This document shows, one piece after another, positions 1 through 9,614 of a stretch of DNA of 32,645 bases. Within the stretch, counting starts at the first letter, position 1. Each line of letters starts with the position of its first letter. The DNA lies in NCBI GenBank assembly GCA_009841005.1, contig VXMR01000045.1, positions 1 to 32,645 of the forward strand, read 5' to 3'. The notes under the pieces were generated by a model. That model had not been told where the DNA came from. It did no database searches and worked only from the letters and a program-made list of their open reading frames with translations. A program made the position numbers and the translations under genes. The DNA is from Gemmatimonadales bacterium. GTDB taxonomy: Bacteria; Gemmatimonadota; Gemmatimonadetes; Palauibacterales; Palauibacteraceae.

Positions 1-102
1 CCGGAGCCCGCGGTGGCCGACAACCCGGAGCCCGCGGCGGACGCCGGATCGGAGGGCGCCGAAGCGGCAGTTGTCGGAGAGGTGGAGTCAGAAGAGAAGT
101 GA
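1..102 (+). CDS. rpsB: 30S ribosomal protein S2, C-terminal tail (partial)
   Basis: An open frame enters from the left edge and stops at TGA 100-102. The 33 visible residues are low-complexity and rich in Ala, Glu, Pro and Asp, ending in ESEEK. No S2 core motif lies inside the window, so identity rests on position: the next gene is tsf, and rpsB-tsf is among the most conserved bacterial gene pairs. Acidic, alanine-rich C-terminal extensions on S2 are common in GC-rich bacteria. It could in principle be another protein's tail, but frame, composition and context all fit S2. Confidence 0.75.
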   Translation, partial: PEPAVADNPEPAADAGSEGAEAAVVGEVESEEK

Positions 103-109
103 CCACAAG

Positions 110-135
110 GGGCCACTTCGGTGGCCCTTTTTTTT
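110..135 (+). terminator. Terminator-like hairpin (attenuator) between rpsB and tsf
   Basis: GGGCCAC (110-116) pairs perfectly with GTGGCCC (121-127) around a UUCG tetraloop and is followed by eight T (128-135). This is a textbook intrinsic terminator. It lies inside what should be one transcription unit, and the tsf Shine-Dalgarno begins four bases after the T-tract, so partial termination (attenuation) of tsf and downstream genes is likely. Confidence 0.85.
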
Positions 136-155
136 GGGAAGGAGATATGGAGACC

Positions 156-1004
156 ATGACGCAGATCACGGCCGGGGCGGTGAAGGCTCTCCGCGACCGG
201 ACAGGCGCCGGGATGATGGACTGCAAGCGCGCGCTGATCGAATCGGACGGAGATACGGAGCGGGCCGTGGACCTGCTCAGGAAGGCGGGCGCGGCAAAGG
301 CGGCGAAGCGCGTGGCGCGTGCGGTTTCGGAGGGCACGATCCGCATCGCGATGCGCGACGGGTCCGCTTCGATGGTCGAAGTGCTGAGCGAAACGGACTT
401 CGTCGCGCGCAGCGAGGCGTTCGAGGACTTCTCGCGGGACCTGGCGGACCGGCTGCTCGACCTCCCGGTGCCGGACGGGGAGACCGTGCAGGGCACCGCT
501 CTGCTTGAGCTCGAGGGGGGAGACGCGATCGAAAGCCGCCTTAACGAGCTGCGGGTGCAGGTCGGAGAGAACGTCCAGGTCGGACGCGCCGTGCGCTATG
601 ATCTCGGCGCGCACGGGGCCTTCGCATCCTACGTCCACTTCGGAAATCGCATCGGCGTGCTGCTGGAGGTTTCGGACTCCGGCGATGCCGCGACCGAGGC
701 GGCCCGCGGGGTTGCGATGCATGCCGCGGCCACGAATCCCCGGGGCGTGTCGCCGGACGACATTCCGGAGGCGGAGGTCGAACGCGAGCGCAAGCTGCTG
801 ACCGAACAGGCGCTGGAGCAGGGCAAGCCGGCCTCGATCACGGAGAAGATCGTGGAGGGCCGCATGCGCAAGTTCTATGAGGAGAACGCGCTCCTCTGGC
901 AGGCCTACGTGCGGGATCCGGACCTGACGGTGAAGGACGTACTGCGCAAGGCTGGAGAGGATCTGGCCGTTCGGCGGTTCGTCCGCTTCGAGGTGGGCGG
1001 CTGA
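156..1004 (+). CDS. tsf: Translation elongation factor Ts
   Basis: EF-Ts is the cytosolic guanine-nucleotide exchange factor that recycles EF-Tu. The N-terminus shows the UBA-like domain with the family signature [19 protein letters not shown]. The core dimerisation region includes [14 protein letters not shown], and the C-terminal part carries the usual [14 protein letters not shown] and LLWQAYVRD segments. With ATG 156 the product is 282 residues (MTQITAGAV...), matching the usual EF-Ts start. The in-frame ATG 147 lies only two bases after AAGGAG (139-144), whereas ATG 156 is 11 bases away, so 156 is preferred but 147 is possible. It follows an attenuator-like hairpin after rpsB and is 11 bases from pyrH. 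Confidence 0.96.
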   Translation: MTQITAGAVKALRDRTGAGMMDCKRALIESDGDTERAVDLLRKAGAAKAAKRVARAVSEGTIRIAMRDGSASMVEVLSETDFVARSEAFEDFSRDLADRLLDLPVPDGETVQGTALLELEGGDAIESRLNELRVQVGENVQVGRAVRYDLGAHGAFASYVHFGNRIGVLLEVSDSGDAATEAARGVAMHAAATNPRGVSPDDIPEAEVERERKLLTEQALEQGKPASITEKIVEGRMRKFYEENALLWQAYVRDPDLTVKDVLRKAGEDLAVRRFVRFEVGG

Positions 1005-1015
1005 GTTCCGACCGG

Positions 1016-1741
1016 ATGCCCGGGGGCGCGGCCGACCTGAAGTATCGCCGCGCCCTCGTGAAGCTCTCCGGCGAGTCGCTCGCCGGGAACCGGGGGTTCG
1101 GCATCGACCCGCCGGTCATCGAGGAACTCACGCACGAAATCCGTCGCGTCCACCGGAGCGGCGTGAGTCTCGGGCTTGTCGTCGGCGGCGGGAACATCAT
1201 GCGCGGCACCGTGGCGAGCGCGCGCGGCATGGATCGGGTGAGCGCGGACTACATGGGCATGCTCGCGACCGTGATCAACGCGATGGCGCTCCAGGACATG
1301 CTCGAACAGTCCGGCGTGGAGACCCGCGTGATGTCCGCCATCCGGATGGAGGAACTCGCGGAGCCCTACATCCGCCGCCGCGCGCTGCGCCATCTCGAGA
1401 AGAGCAGGGTCGTGATCTTCGCGGGAGGTACGGGAAATCCGTATTTTTCCACCGATACGGCGGCCGTGCTCCGGGCGATCGAAATGGAAGCCGACGTGAT
1501 CATGAAGGCGACGCGGGTCGACGGTGTGTACACGGCGGACCCGGAGACCGACCCGGAGGCCTCGCTCATCGACGAGATCGGCTATCTCGAGGTGATGACC
1601 CGCGAACTCGGCGTCATGGACGCGGCGGCGATCTCCCTGTGCAAGGAAAACTCGCTGCCCATCGTCGTCTTGAACATCAAGCGCCCGGGTGCAATCCTGG
1701 CAGCGTTGCGAGGCGAGAGGATCGGGACCCTCGTCGCATAG
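1016..1741 (+). CDS. pyrH: Uridylate kinase (UMP kinase)
   Basis: PyrH phosphorylates UMP to UDP with ATP in pyrimidine nucleotide synthesis; bacterial enzymes are hexamers of the amino-acid-kinase fold. The 241-residue product has the expected N-terminal [10 protein letters not shown] nucleotide-binding strand, [10 protein letters not shown], the UMP-binding area around [18 protein letters not shown], and [14 protein letters not shown] near the middle. Length is normal for the family. ATG 1016 has no clear Shine-Dalgarno and lies 11 bases after tsf, so it probably depends on readthrough translation from tsf. The order tsf-pyrH-frr is the classic ribosome/recycling operon. Confidence 0.96.
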   Translation: MPGGAADLKYRRALVKLSGESLAGNRGFGIDPPVIEELTHEIRRVHRSGVSLGLVVGGGNIMRGTVASARGMDRVSADYMGMLATVINAMALQDMLEQSGVETRVMSAIRMEELAEPYIRRRALRHLEKSRVVIFAGGTGNPYFSTDTAAVLRAIEMEADVIMKATRVDGVYTADPETDPEASLIDEIGYLEVMTRELGVMDAAAISLCKENSLPIVVLNIKRPGAILAALRGERIGTLVA

Positions 1742-1771
1742 CGCCCGGGTCCCGACGGATTCGCGAAGATC

Positions 1772-1778
1772 GGAGGGG
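1772..1778 (+). promoter_or_regulatory. Ribosome binding site that sets the frr GTG start
   Basis: GGAGGGG lies five bases... counted from its GGAGG core, about five to nine bases upstream of GTG 1782. It supports that GTG over the earlier in-frame ATG at 1689, which lies inside pyrH. Confidence 0.75.
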
Positions 1779-1781
1779 ACG

Positions 1782-2339
1782 GTGCCGGAGGAGACGCTGG
1801 AGAATGCGGTCCTGGCGATGGAGAGCGCGATCGAGGCGATCGCGCGGGAATTCGCCACGGTTCGTACGAGCAAGGCGACGACGGCGATTCTCGACGGCGT
1901 CAGGGTCGAGGCCTACGGCTCGATCGTGCAGTTGCGGCAGGTGGCGAACGTCAGCGCCCCCGAGCCGACGATGCTCCTCGTGCAGCCGTACGACCCGAAC
2001 ATCGCCCAGGATGTCGCGCGCGCGATCCAGAGCGGCGACCTGGGGCTCAACCCTTCGGTGGACGGGGCCGTCGTCCGGGTCCCCATTCCACCGCTGACCG
2101 AGGAGCGCCGGCGCGAATTCGTCAAGATCCTCCACCGGATGGCGGAGGAGGGGCGGGTCTCGATCCGGCACGCGAGGCACGAAGCGCGCGACCGGCTCCT
2201 GAAGATGCAGCGGGACGGGGAGGTCGGTGAAGACATCGCCCGCCGCACGATGTCGGAGGTCCAGACGCACACCGACGAGTACGTGAAGAAGATCGATGCG
2301 ATGCTCGCGCGCAGGGAAGCGGAGGTGATGGAGGTTTGA
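1782..2339 (+). CDS. frr: Ribosome recycling factor
   Basis: RRF works with EF-G to split the post-termination ribosome. From GTG 1782 the protein is 185 residues, the usual RRF length. Visible hallmarks are the N-terminal helix ending in EFATVRTSKA, the hinge and domain II sequence VEAYGSIVQLRQVANVSAPEP, VRVPIPPLTEERRREFVK, and the C-terminal helix with IRHARHEARDRL and VQTHTDEYVKKID. An upstream in-frame ATG (1689) would add 31 residues that overlap pyrH and do not look like RRF. The TGA stop (2337-2339) overlaps the TTG start of the next small ORF. Confidence 0.95.
   Translation: MPEETLENAVLAMESAIEAIAREFATVRTSKATTAILDGVRVEAYGSIVQLRQVANVSAPEPTMLLVQPYDPNIAQDVARAIQSGDLGLNPSVDGAVVRVPIPPLTEERRREFVKILHRMAEEGRVSIRHARHEARDRLLKMQRDGEVGEDIARRTMSEVQTHTDEYVKKIDAMLARREAEVMEV
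2321..2329 (+). promoter_or_regulatory. Strong Shine-Dalgarno inside the frr 3' end
   Basis: GGAGGTGAT is an essentially full anti-SD complement. Its GGAGGT core lies nine bases before TTG 2336. It has no use for frr itself and supports translation of the small ORF that starts there. Confidence 0.7.
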
Positions 2340-2587
2340 GCGGATCCAGGGACGTCACGGGCGCTCTGCGCGCATACGTCGCCGGGCGGGATCGCGTCTG
2401 GGAGCACGGGCGCAAGCTCGGCCGATCCGGGGCGGCCTCCGCGGACGCCTCTCCGGAGCCCCCGCGCGAGATCGCGTTCGGGGAGTTGCCGGCACGACCG
2501 AAGTTCGGCGTCTCCGTGGCCGAGGAACTGGACTTCCGCCGCGGCCCTGCGGCGTGGAGAGACCGCCCCCCTCACGGAGAGTCCTGA
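2336..2587 (+). CDS. Small hypothetical protein between frr and tilS
   Basis: This is an 83-residue protein that I do not recognise. It starts at TTG 2336, overlapping the frr stop as TTGA, and is preceded by a near-perfect Shine-Dalgarno at 2321-2329. Third codon positions are strongly GC-rich, like neighbouring genes, which argues for real coding. The product begins with SGSRDVTGALRAYVAGRDRVWE, then a Pro/Ala-rich linker, then REIAFGELPARPKFGVSVAEEL. It has no membrane segment, Cys pair or recognisable fold, and is probably cytosolic. Its last 34 bases overlap the longest version of tilS. Position in the translation operon is compatible with a small accessory factor, but nothing in the sequence shows a function. 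Confidence 0.6.
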   Translation: MSGSRDVTGALRAYVAGRDRVWEHGRKLGRSGAASADASPEPPREIAFGELPARPKFGVSVAEELDFRRGPAAWRDRPPHGES

Positions 2588-3999
2588 CGCCCCGCGCCGA
2601 AGCCCCGTCAGCTCCGGGCGCCGGCGTCGCCGCGCGCCTGCGGGGTGTGCTCCGCGCGGCTCCGGAACTTCTGCCGCGAGGCTCGCGCGTCCTCGTGGCT
2701 TTCTCCGGCGGATCGGACTCGCTCGCGCTCCTGCACCTCCTCCGCGCGCTCGGCGAGTCCTGGCCGCTGAAGCTGAGCGCGGCCCATTTTGACCATGGAC
2801 TCCAGCCGGAAAGCGCCGCATCGGCGTCGAGGGCGGCGGAAGTCTGCCGCCGGGCCGGAGTGCCGTGCGACGTGGGCCGGACGAACGGACTCGCGGGCGG
2901 CCCGGCGGAGTGGCGGGCGGCCCGATACGCGTTCCTGGCCGACGCGCGGCGTCGCGCCGGGGCGGATCGCGTCGCCCTCGCACACCAGCGCGATGACCAC
3001 GTGGAGACGGTATTGATGAACCTCCTGCGCGGCCCCGGCTTTCGCGGGCTGGCCGGCATCCCCGCGCGCCGCGCCGCGTTCGTGCGCCCGCTGCTCGGCT
3101 TCTCGCGAGAGGAGCTGAGGGGCTACCTGCGAGCCACGGGACGGGAGTGGGCGGAAGACCCCGCCAACCGGAATCCCCGCTACCGCCGCTCGCGGATGCG
3201 GCACGGGCTGCTCCCGGCGCTGGCCGCCGAGGAGCCCTCCGTCCGCGCACTGCTGGCGGAACTCGGACGGAACGCCCTGGTCGCCGAAGGCGGGCTGGAA
3301 GCGGCCGCCCGGCGCCTCCTCTCCGCCGCGGGATACCGGGAAAGCGCCGACGGAGCCCAAATTGCCCGGCCTCGATTGCTGGGATATGATCGGGCGGCTC
3401 GCGGACGCATGTTGCGGCACGTCGCCCGGGACATGGGTTTCCGAGTGTCCCGGCGCGGCACCCGGACGGGCGCAGCCTTCCTGGACGCGGGGGAAAGCGG
3501 ACGCGGAGTGGACATCGCGGCGGGCCTGCGGGTCGAACGGGAGTTCGATCGGATCCATGTGCGACGCGGGCGAGAGGTGCCGCTCGACCACGAACTCGAC
3601 ATCGATCGGACGCGGGCGCGGCGGGCGGGTCGCGGGCCGCTCCGCCTCGGCGGGAACGCCTGGGAGGTGCGCTGGAGCGCCCTCGAGGGCACGGAACGCT
3701 GGGCGACCGCCTTCCCCGTCGACAGGATCCGGTTCCCGATCCGCGTACGGGGGCCGCAACCCGGAGACCGGATCCGCACGCGGGCCGGGTCGCGAAAGGT
3801 CGCGAAGCTCCTGATGGAGTGCCGCGTGCCGGCCTCGGATCGTGCGGGCGTGCCGGTCGTCGTGGACGCCGACCGGAGAGTGCTGTGGGTGGCCGGACAC
3901 TCCCGGGCGGCGGTGGAACCGATCGACTCCGGAGGAGCGTGGTTCGCCATTGGATTCACAGAGCGCCGGGACCGGAACGATGACAGCCGCGGAACGTGA
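2554..3999 (+). CDS. tilS: tRNA(Ile)-lysidine synthase
   Basis: TilS attaches lysine to C34 of the CAU-anticodon tRNA-Ile, using ATP, so that it reads AUA. The PP-loop is VAFSGGSDSLALLHLL with SGGSDS at residues 51-56. It is followed by the family segments FDHGLQPES, ARYAFL, ALAHQRDDHVETVLMNLLRGPGFRGLAGI and EDPANRNPRYRRSRMRH. The C-terminal third contains the TilS substrate-binding domain, ending in RVLWVAGHSRA. Length is 481 residues from GTG 2554. A shorter start at GTG 2647 would place the PP-loop about 16 residues from the N-terminus, as in shorter homologs; neither start has a clear Shine-Dalgarno. The 3' end overlaps hpt by 20 bases, and tilS-hpt-ftsH is a widely conserved order. Confidence 0.92.
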   Translation: MERPPPSRRVLTPRAEAPSAPGAGVAARLRGVLRAAPELLPRGSRVLVAFSGGSDSLALLHLLRALGESWPLKLSAAHFDHGLQPESAASASRAAEVCRRAGVPCDVGRTNGLAGGPAEWRAARYAFLADARRRAGADRVALAHQRDDHVETVLMNLLRGPGFRGLAGIPARRAAFVRPLLGFSREELRGYLRATGREWAEDPANRNPRYRRSRMRHGLLPALAAEEPSVRALLAELGRNALVAEGGLEAAARRLLSAAGYRESADGAQIARPRLLGYDRAARGRMLRHVARDMGFRVSRRGTRTGAAFLDAGESGRGVDIAAGLRVEREFDRIHVRRGREVPLDHELDIDRTRARRAGRGPLRLGGNAWEVRWSALEGTERWATAFPVDRIRFPIRVRGPQPGDRIRTRAGSRKVAKLLMECRVPASDRAGVPVVVDADRRVLWVAGHSRAAVEPIDSGGAWFAIGFTERRDRNDDSRGT

Positions 4000-4543
4000 G
4001 TTCGAGGAGTACACAGGGGGCGAACCGCTCGGACGCATCGTCTACTCCGCGTCGGAGATCGCGGCCCGCGTCGCCGGCATGGGAGCGGAGATCGCCGCCG
4101 CGTACCCGCCGGATGCCGATATCCTGCTGCTCGGACTGCTCAAGGGGTCGTTCGTGTTTCTCGGCGACCTGGTCCGCCAGATCCGGCGGCCGCTGCAGGT
4201 CGACTTCCTCGTCGCGTCGAGCTACGGCACGGGCATGAAGAGTTCGGGCAGCGTCGAACTGCTCTACGACCCGCGGGCCCCGATGGCCGGCCGGCACATC
4301 ATCATCGTCGAGGACATCGTCGACAGCGGCACCACGCTGAACCAGTTGTGCGGCGGGATCGCCGATCGGGATCCCGCGTCCGTCGAGATCTGCGCGCTCC
4401 TCCACAAGCGCATCGCGCCGGATCTCGATTGGGAGCCGCGGTGGGTTGGCTTCGATGCACCAAATGAGTTCCTTGTGGGGTATGGATTGGATCATGGGGA
4501 GGATTTTCGTCACCTTCCGTTTATCGCGTGTCCCCGTACGTGA
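3980..4543 (+). CDS. hpt: Hypoxanthine (guanine) phosphoribosyltransferase
   Basis: This cytosolic purine-salvage enzyme transfers the phosphoribosyl group of PRPP to hypoxanthine or guanine. The 187-residue protein has the PRPP-binding motif IIIVEDIVDSGTT (about residues 107-119), the LLLGLLKGSFVFLGDL segment near the N-terminus, the flexible-loop SSYGTGMKSSG, and the C-terminal base-binding region WVGFDAPNEFLVGYGLD. ATG 3980 lies inside the end of tilS, giving translational coupling. The last 30 or so codons use many A/T-ending codons, unlike the rest of the gene. Confidence 0.94.
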   Translation: MTAAEREFEEYTGGEPLGRIVYSASEIAARVAGMGAEIAAAYPPDADILLLGLLKGSFVFLGDLVRQIRRPLQVDFLVASSYGTGMKSSGSVELLYDPRAPMAGRHIIIVEDIVDSGTTLNQLCGGIADRDPASVEICALLHKRIAPDLDWEPRWVGFDAPNEFLVGYGLDHGEDFRHLPFIACPRT

Positions 4544-4573
4544 GCCGCAGGCGGGACGGCCGCAGGCGAGACA
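4544..4573 (+). repeat. 15-bp imperfect tandem repeat after hpt
   Basis: Two adjacent 15-base units, 4544-4558 and 4559-4573, agree at 13 of 15 positions and share GCCGCAGGCG. They begin at the base after the hpt stop codon, in the short gap before ftsH. No function is apparent. Confidence 0.6.
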
Positions 4574-4604
4574 TCGGAGCTTGAACAGGTCGGAATAGAT
4601 CAAA

Positions 4605-6605
<2,001 letters not shown>

Positions 6606-6631
6606 CGGGGCTGACGGGGCGCGGCGCGCGG

Positions 6632-7549
6632 ATGGGGCTCTCGGCGGTCGGGCCGGCGCGCACCTGGCGGACGGGCGATCGCGAGATCTCCCTGGAATCA
6701 CCCGTGATCGCGGGGATACTGAACGTCACGCCCGATTCGTTTTCGGATGGCGGCCGGTACACCGAGCCGCGGAAGGCGATCGCGCGAGGTCGGCAGATCG
6801 CGGAGGAGGGGGCGGCGATCCTCGACATCGGGGCCGAGTCCACCCGCCCCGGCGCCGACCCGGTGCCGGCGGACGAGGAGTGGGCCCGGCTCGAACCGGT
6901 GCTCCGCGGACTGCGTGACCTTCCGATCCCCATCTCCGTGGATACACACAAGCTCGAGGTGGCGGAGCGGGCGGTGGACGCGGGCGCCGCGGCGATCAAC
7001 GACGTGACGGCCCTGCGCGCCGATCCGGCGCTGGCGGGGCTCGCGGCCCGGACGGGCGTGGGGCTCGTGCTCATGCACATGCGCGGCACACCCCGCACCA
7101 TGCAGCTCGACACCGACTACGGCGATGTCGCGGCGGAGGTCCGCGGCGCCCTCGCCGAGGCGCGGCGGGCGGCGCTCGACGCGGGCTGCGACCCAGGTCA
7201 GGTCGCGGTCGACCCGGGGATCGGCTTCGGAAAGTCGCTGGACGGCAATCTCGAGCTGCTGGCCCGGCTCGACGAGATCGCGTCGCTCGGAGCGCCGGTG
7301 TGGGTCGGCCCGTCGCGCAAGTCCTTTCTCGGGGCGCTGCTCGATGTGGGGCCGGACGAGTGCGTCACAGCCTCCGTCGCGGCGTGTCTCGCCGCGGCGC
7401 GGCGCGGCGCCCATGTGCTCCGCGTGCACGATGTTTGCGAGATGCGTCAGGCGCTCGACGTCGAGGGTGCGATCGAGGTCCGCCGACCCGGGGTCGTCCG
7501 CGGCGCCCGTCCGTCAGCTCGCCCGCGCGCGGCTGGAGGCCGCAGGTGA
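6632..7549 (+). CDS. folP: Dihydropteroate synthase
   Basis: FolP condenses 6-hydroxymethyl-dihydropterin diphosphate with p-aminobenzoate in folate synthesis and is the sulfonamide target. The TIM-barrel signatures are present: GILNVTPDSFSDGG (about 28-41), DIGAESTRPGADPV, the SVDTHK strand, AAINDVTAL, LMHMRGTPRTMQ, DPGIGFGKSLDGNLELL, and the phosphate-binding GPSRKSFLG with R229/K230. The length of 305 residues is slightly long because of N- and C-terminal tails. The start is uncertain: ATG 6632 lacks a Shine-Dalgarno. The stop overlaps the cdaA start by one base (TGATG). Confidence 0.95.
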   Translation: MGLSAVGPARTWRTGDREISLESPVIAGILNVTPDSFSDGGRYTEPRKAIARGRQIAEEGAAILDIGAESTRPGADPVPADEEWARLEPVLRGLRDLPIPISVDTHKLEVAERAVDAGAAAINDVTALRADPALAGLAARTGVGLVLMHMRGTPRTMQLDTDYGDVAAEVRGALAEARRAALDAGCDPGQVAVDPGIGFGKSLDGNLELLARLDEIASLGAPVWVGPSRKSFLGALLDVGPDECVTASVAACLAAARRGAHVLRVHDVCEMRQALDVEGAIEVRRPGVVRGARPSARPRAAGGRR

Positions 7550-8418
7550 TGGACGCTTTCTGGAACTACCTGCGCCTCCTGCAGATCGATCTTCTGGACG
7601 TCTTCGAGATCACCGTCGTCGCGGTCCTCATCTACCGGGTGCTCATCCTCTGGTCCGGCACGCGGGCGTTCCAGATGCTGTTCGGCCTCGTCCTCCTCGC
7701 GGCGGTCTACGCGGCGGCGGGATGGCTCAGCCTCGACCTCATCCGGTCGATTCTCTCGCAGGCCTTCACCTACGGCGCCTTCGCGCTCATCGTCGTCTTT
7801 CACCCCGAGCTGCGGAACGCGCTCGCCCGGATCGGCCGCAGCCGCGTGCTGAGCGTGCTGACCCGGCTGCAGGAGCGGAGCGAAGCGGTCGCGGATGAGA
7901 TCGCAAAGGCGGCGGCGGAACTGTCCCGCACCCGGACGGGGGCGATCATCGCGATCGAACGTGAACTGTCTCTCGAAGAGTACATCGAGAAGACGGGGAC
8001 GCGCCTCCGGGCCGATGTGTCGTCCAGCCTGCTCGTGTCTCTGTTCACGCCCAGGTCGCCCCTCCACGATGGGGCGGTCGTCGTGCGCGACGGGCAGATC
8101 GTGGCTGCCGGCGTCCATCTCCCGCTCACGCAGTACCCCCTCAGCGACCGGACGCTGGGGACCCGGCACCGGGCCACGCTCGGCCTCTCCGAAGAGACCG
8201 ACGCGTACGTCGTCGTCGTGTCCGAGGAGACCAGCCAGATCTCGCTGGCCCGTCGCGGCGTCCTGCGAAGGAACCTGGCGCCGCAGCAGCTTCGGGACCA
8301 TCTGGCGGCCGACGTCCCGGCGCCTGAACTGGGCCGTCCCGGTGCGGATCTCGACGCGGAGCCCGGGGATCGGCCGGATGGACCCAAACGGTTTGACGAG
8401 GCCCCGTCAGTCCCCTAA
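7549..8418 (+). CDS. cdaA: Diadenylate cyclase CdaA (c-di-AMP synthase)
   Basis: CdaA makes the second messenger c-di-AMP from two ATP. The 289-residue protein has three predicted N-terminal membrane helices (about 18-35, 42-60 and 68-84) and then the DAC domain. The catalytic DGA motif is at 174-176 (LHDGAVVVRDGQ) and the RHRAT motif is at 206-210. ATG 7549 overlaps the folP stop and is preceded by GGAGG at 7535-7539, a good start. In many bacteria cdaA is followed by its regulator cdaR and by glmM. Here the next gene is exbB, so those partners are absent from this locus. Confidence 0.94.
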   Translation: MDAFWNYLRLLQIDLLDVFEITVVAVLIYRVLILWSGTRAFQMLFGLVLLAAVYAAAGWLSLDLIRSILSQAFTYGAFALIVVFHPELRNALARIGRSRVLSVLTRLQERSEAVADEIAKAAAELSRTRTGAIIAIERELSLEEYIEKTGTRLRADVSSSLLVSLFTPRSPLHDGAVVVRDGQIVAAGVHLPLTQYPLSDRTLGTRHRATLGLSEETDAYVVVVSEETSQISLARRGVLRRNLAPQQLRDHLAADVPAPELGRPGADLDAEPGDRPDGPKRFDEAPSVP

Positions 8419-8477
8419 ACTTTTCAAGTTGCGACCAGGCCGGGAATCGAGCGACAAATCCCTTACGGGCAGGCGAT

Positions 8478-9143
8478 ATGGACAATCAGTACGAGCTGCT
8501 GACTCTGTTCACCGATGGCGGGTTCATGATGTACCCCCTCGTCCTCTGCTCGCTGATCGCGATCGGCGTGATGCTGGCCAAGGCGTGGACGCTGTGGATC
8601 GCCCACCGCGATTCAAGGAAGCTGCTCCACGAGATCGAGAGTCTCGGAGTGAGCGGCCGCCTGGGCGAAGCGATTACGACGGCCGAGGAAACGCGGGGAC
8701 CCGTCGCCGCGATCCTCCTCGCCGGACTGCGCCGCCTCCGCGACCGCGGCAGCGAGGCGCGCTCCGACGGCAAGGACATCCAGAAGGCGATCGCCACGAC
8801 GGGTGTGATCGAGCTCGACTTCCTCGAGCGCGGCCTCACGGTTCTGGGCACAATCGCCAACGTCGCCCCCATGCTGGGCTTCCTCGGAACCGTGATCGGG
8901 ATGATCCTCGCCTTCCAGGCCATCGAGATCGCGGGACAGGTCGAGCCGGGGCTCGTCGCCGGCGGCATCAAGGTGGCGCTCATCACGACCGCCACGGGGC
9001 TCTCAATCGCGATCCCCGTCAACATCGGCTACAACTTTTTCGTCACGCGCATCGATCGTCTCATCCTCGACATGGAGGAGGGGGCGCAGGAGGTGCTCGG
9101 GCTTATCTGGGACCTCGAGGACCGGGGCGCGCGGGCGAGCTGA
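8478..9143 (+). CDS. exbB: MotA/TolQ/ExbB proton channel family protein
   Basis: This inner-membrane protein is the ExbB/TolQ part of a proton-driven motor energising outer-membrane processes. Three membrane helices are visible: about 14-40, then 115-140 (VLGTIANVAPMLGFLGTVIGM) and 157-180 (ALITTATGLSIAIPVNIGYNFF). The family motif GLLGTVxGM appears as GFLGTVIGM. Length is 221 residues, normal. The 59-base gap after cdaA contains a weak promoter-like TTGCGA about 50 bases upstream, so the exb-ton genes may be a separate transcription unit. ExbB versus TolQ cannot be decided from this gene alone; the following exbD, exbD and tonB favour ExbB. Confidence 0.93.
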   Translation: MDNQYELLTLFTDGGFMMYPLVLCSLIAIGVMLAKAWTLWIAHRDSRKLLHEIESLGVSGRLGEAITTAEETRGPVAAILLAGLRRLRDRGSEARSDGKDIQKAIATTGVIELDFLERGLTVLGTIANVAPMLGFLGTVIGMILAFQAIEIAGQVEPGLVAGGIKVALITTATGLSIAIPVNIGYNFFVTRIDRLILDMEEGAQEVLGLIWDLEDRGARAS

Positions 9144-9191
9144 CGAGCCCGGGTCGCAGATCGAAGCGACAAACGGAGAAAGAAGTCCACA

Positions 9192-9614
9192 ATGGCGATC
9201 ATGAAACGCAAGCAGAAGGTGTCGGACGAGATCCCGACCTCTTCGATGGCGGACATCGCGTTCCTCCTCCTGGTCTTCTTCCTCACGACGACGGTGTTCA
9301 ACGAGGAACGGGGACTGCCGATCGTGCTCCCGGAGCAGGCCGAGGAGCAGGATGTGTCGGGGCGGAACCTGATCTTCTTCATCGTGCAGCCTGACGGCCG
9401 CGTCATCGTGCGCCGGGGCGAAAGCGAACAGGAACAGGTCGTGGCGCACACGCAGGTGGCGAACATTCTGCGCACCGAACTGGCGGGCAACGAGAATCTC
9501 ATCGCCGCCATTCAGACCCACCCCAACGCGCCCTACCGTCACATGGTCAACGTGCTCGATGAGGTGAAGCTGGCGGGCGCCGAGCGAATCTCGCTACAGG
9601 AGATGGAGAACTAG
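9192..9614 (+). CDS. exbD: Biopolymer transport protein ExbD (first copy)
   Basis: ExbD is a single-pass inner-membrane protein with a periplasmic domain, forming the proton-conducting motor with ExbB. The protein has 140 residues. Its membrane helix (about 20-37) contains the key aspartate D21 in SSMADIAFLLL, and the periplasmic part ends with YRHMVNVLDEVKLAGAERIS, the ExbD fold. The TAG stop is immediately followed by the ATG of a second exbD. The start of the helix-coding region is identical to that in the second copy over 39 bases. Confidence 0.93.
   Translation: MAIMKRKQKVSDEIPTSSMADIAFLLLVFFLTTTVFNEERGLPIVLPEQAEEQDVSGRNLIFFIVQPDGRVIVRRGESEQEQVVAHTQVANILRTELAGNENLIAAIQTHPNAPYRHMVNVLDEVKLAGAERISLQEMEN
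9230..9268 (+). repeat. 39-bp identical repeat shared by the exbD pair, copy 1
   Basis: This stretch encodes the IPTSSMADIAFLL segment around the proton-carrying aspartate. It is identical in all 39 bases to 9665-9703, 435 bases downstream, although the genes otherwise differ strongly. Confidence 0.8.

Noticed and set aside
1689..1781. Longer frr beginning at ATG 1689
   Set aside because: The added residues overlap pyrH, do not resemble RRF, and the GTG at 1782 has a good ribosome site and gives the standard 185 residues.
8419..8477. Promoter before exbB (TTGCGA and a GACAAA-like -10)
   Set aside because: The match is weak and the spacing is ambiguous, so it is not listed as a feature, only mentioned with exbB.
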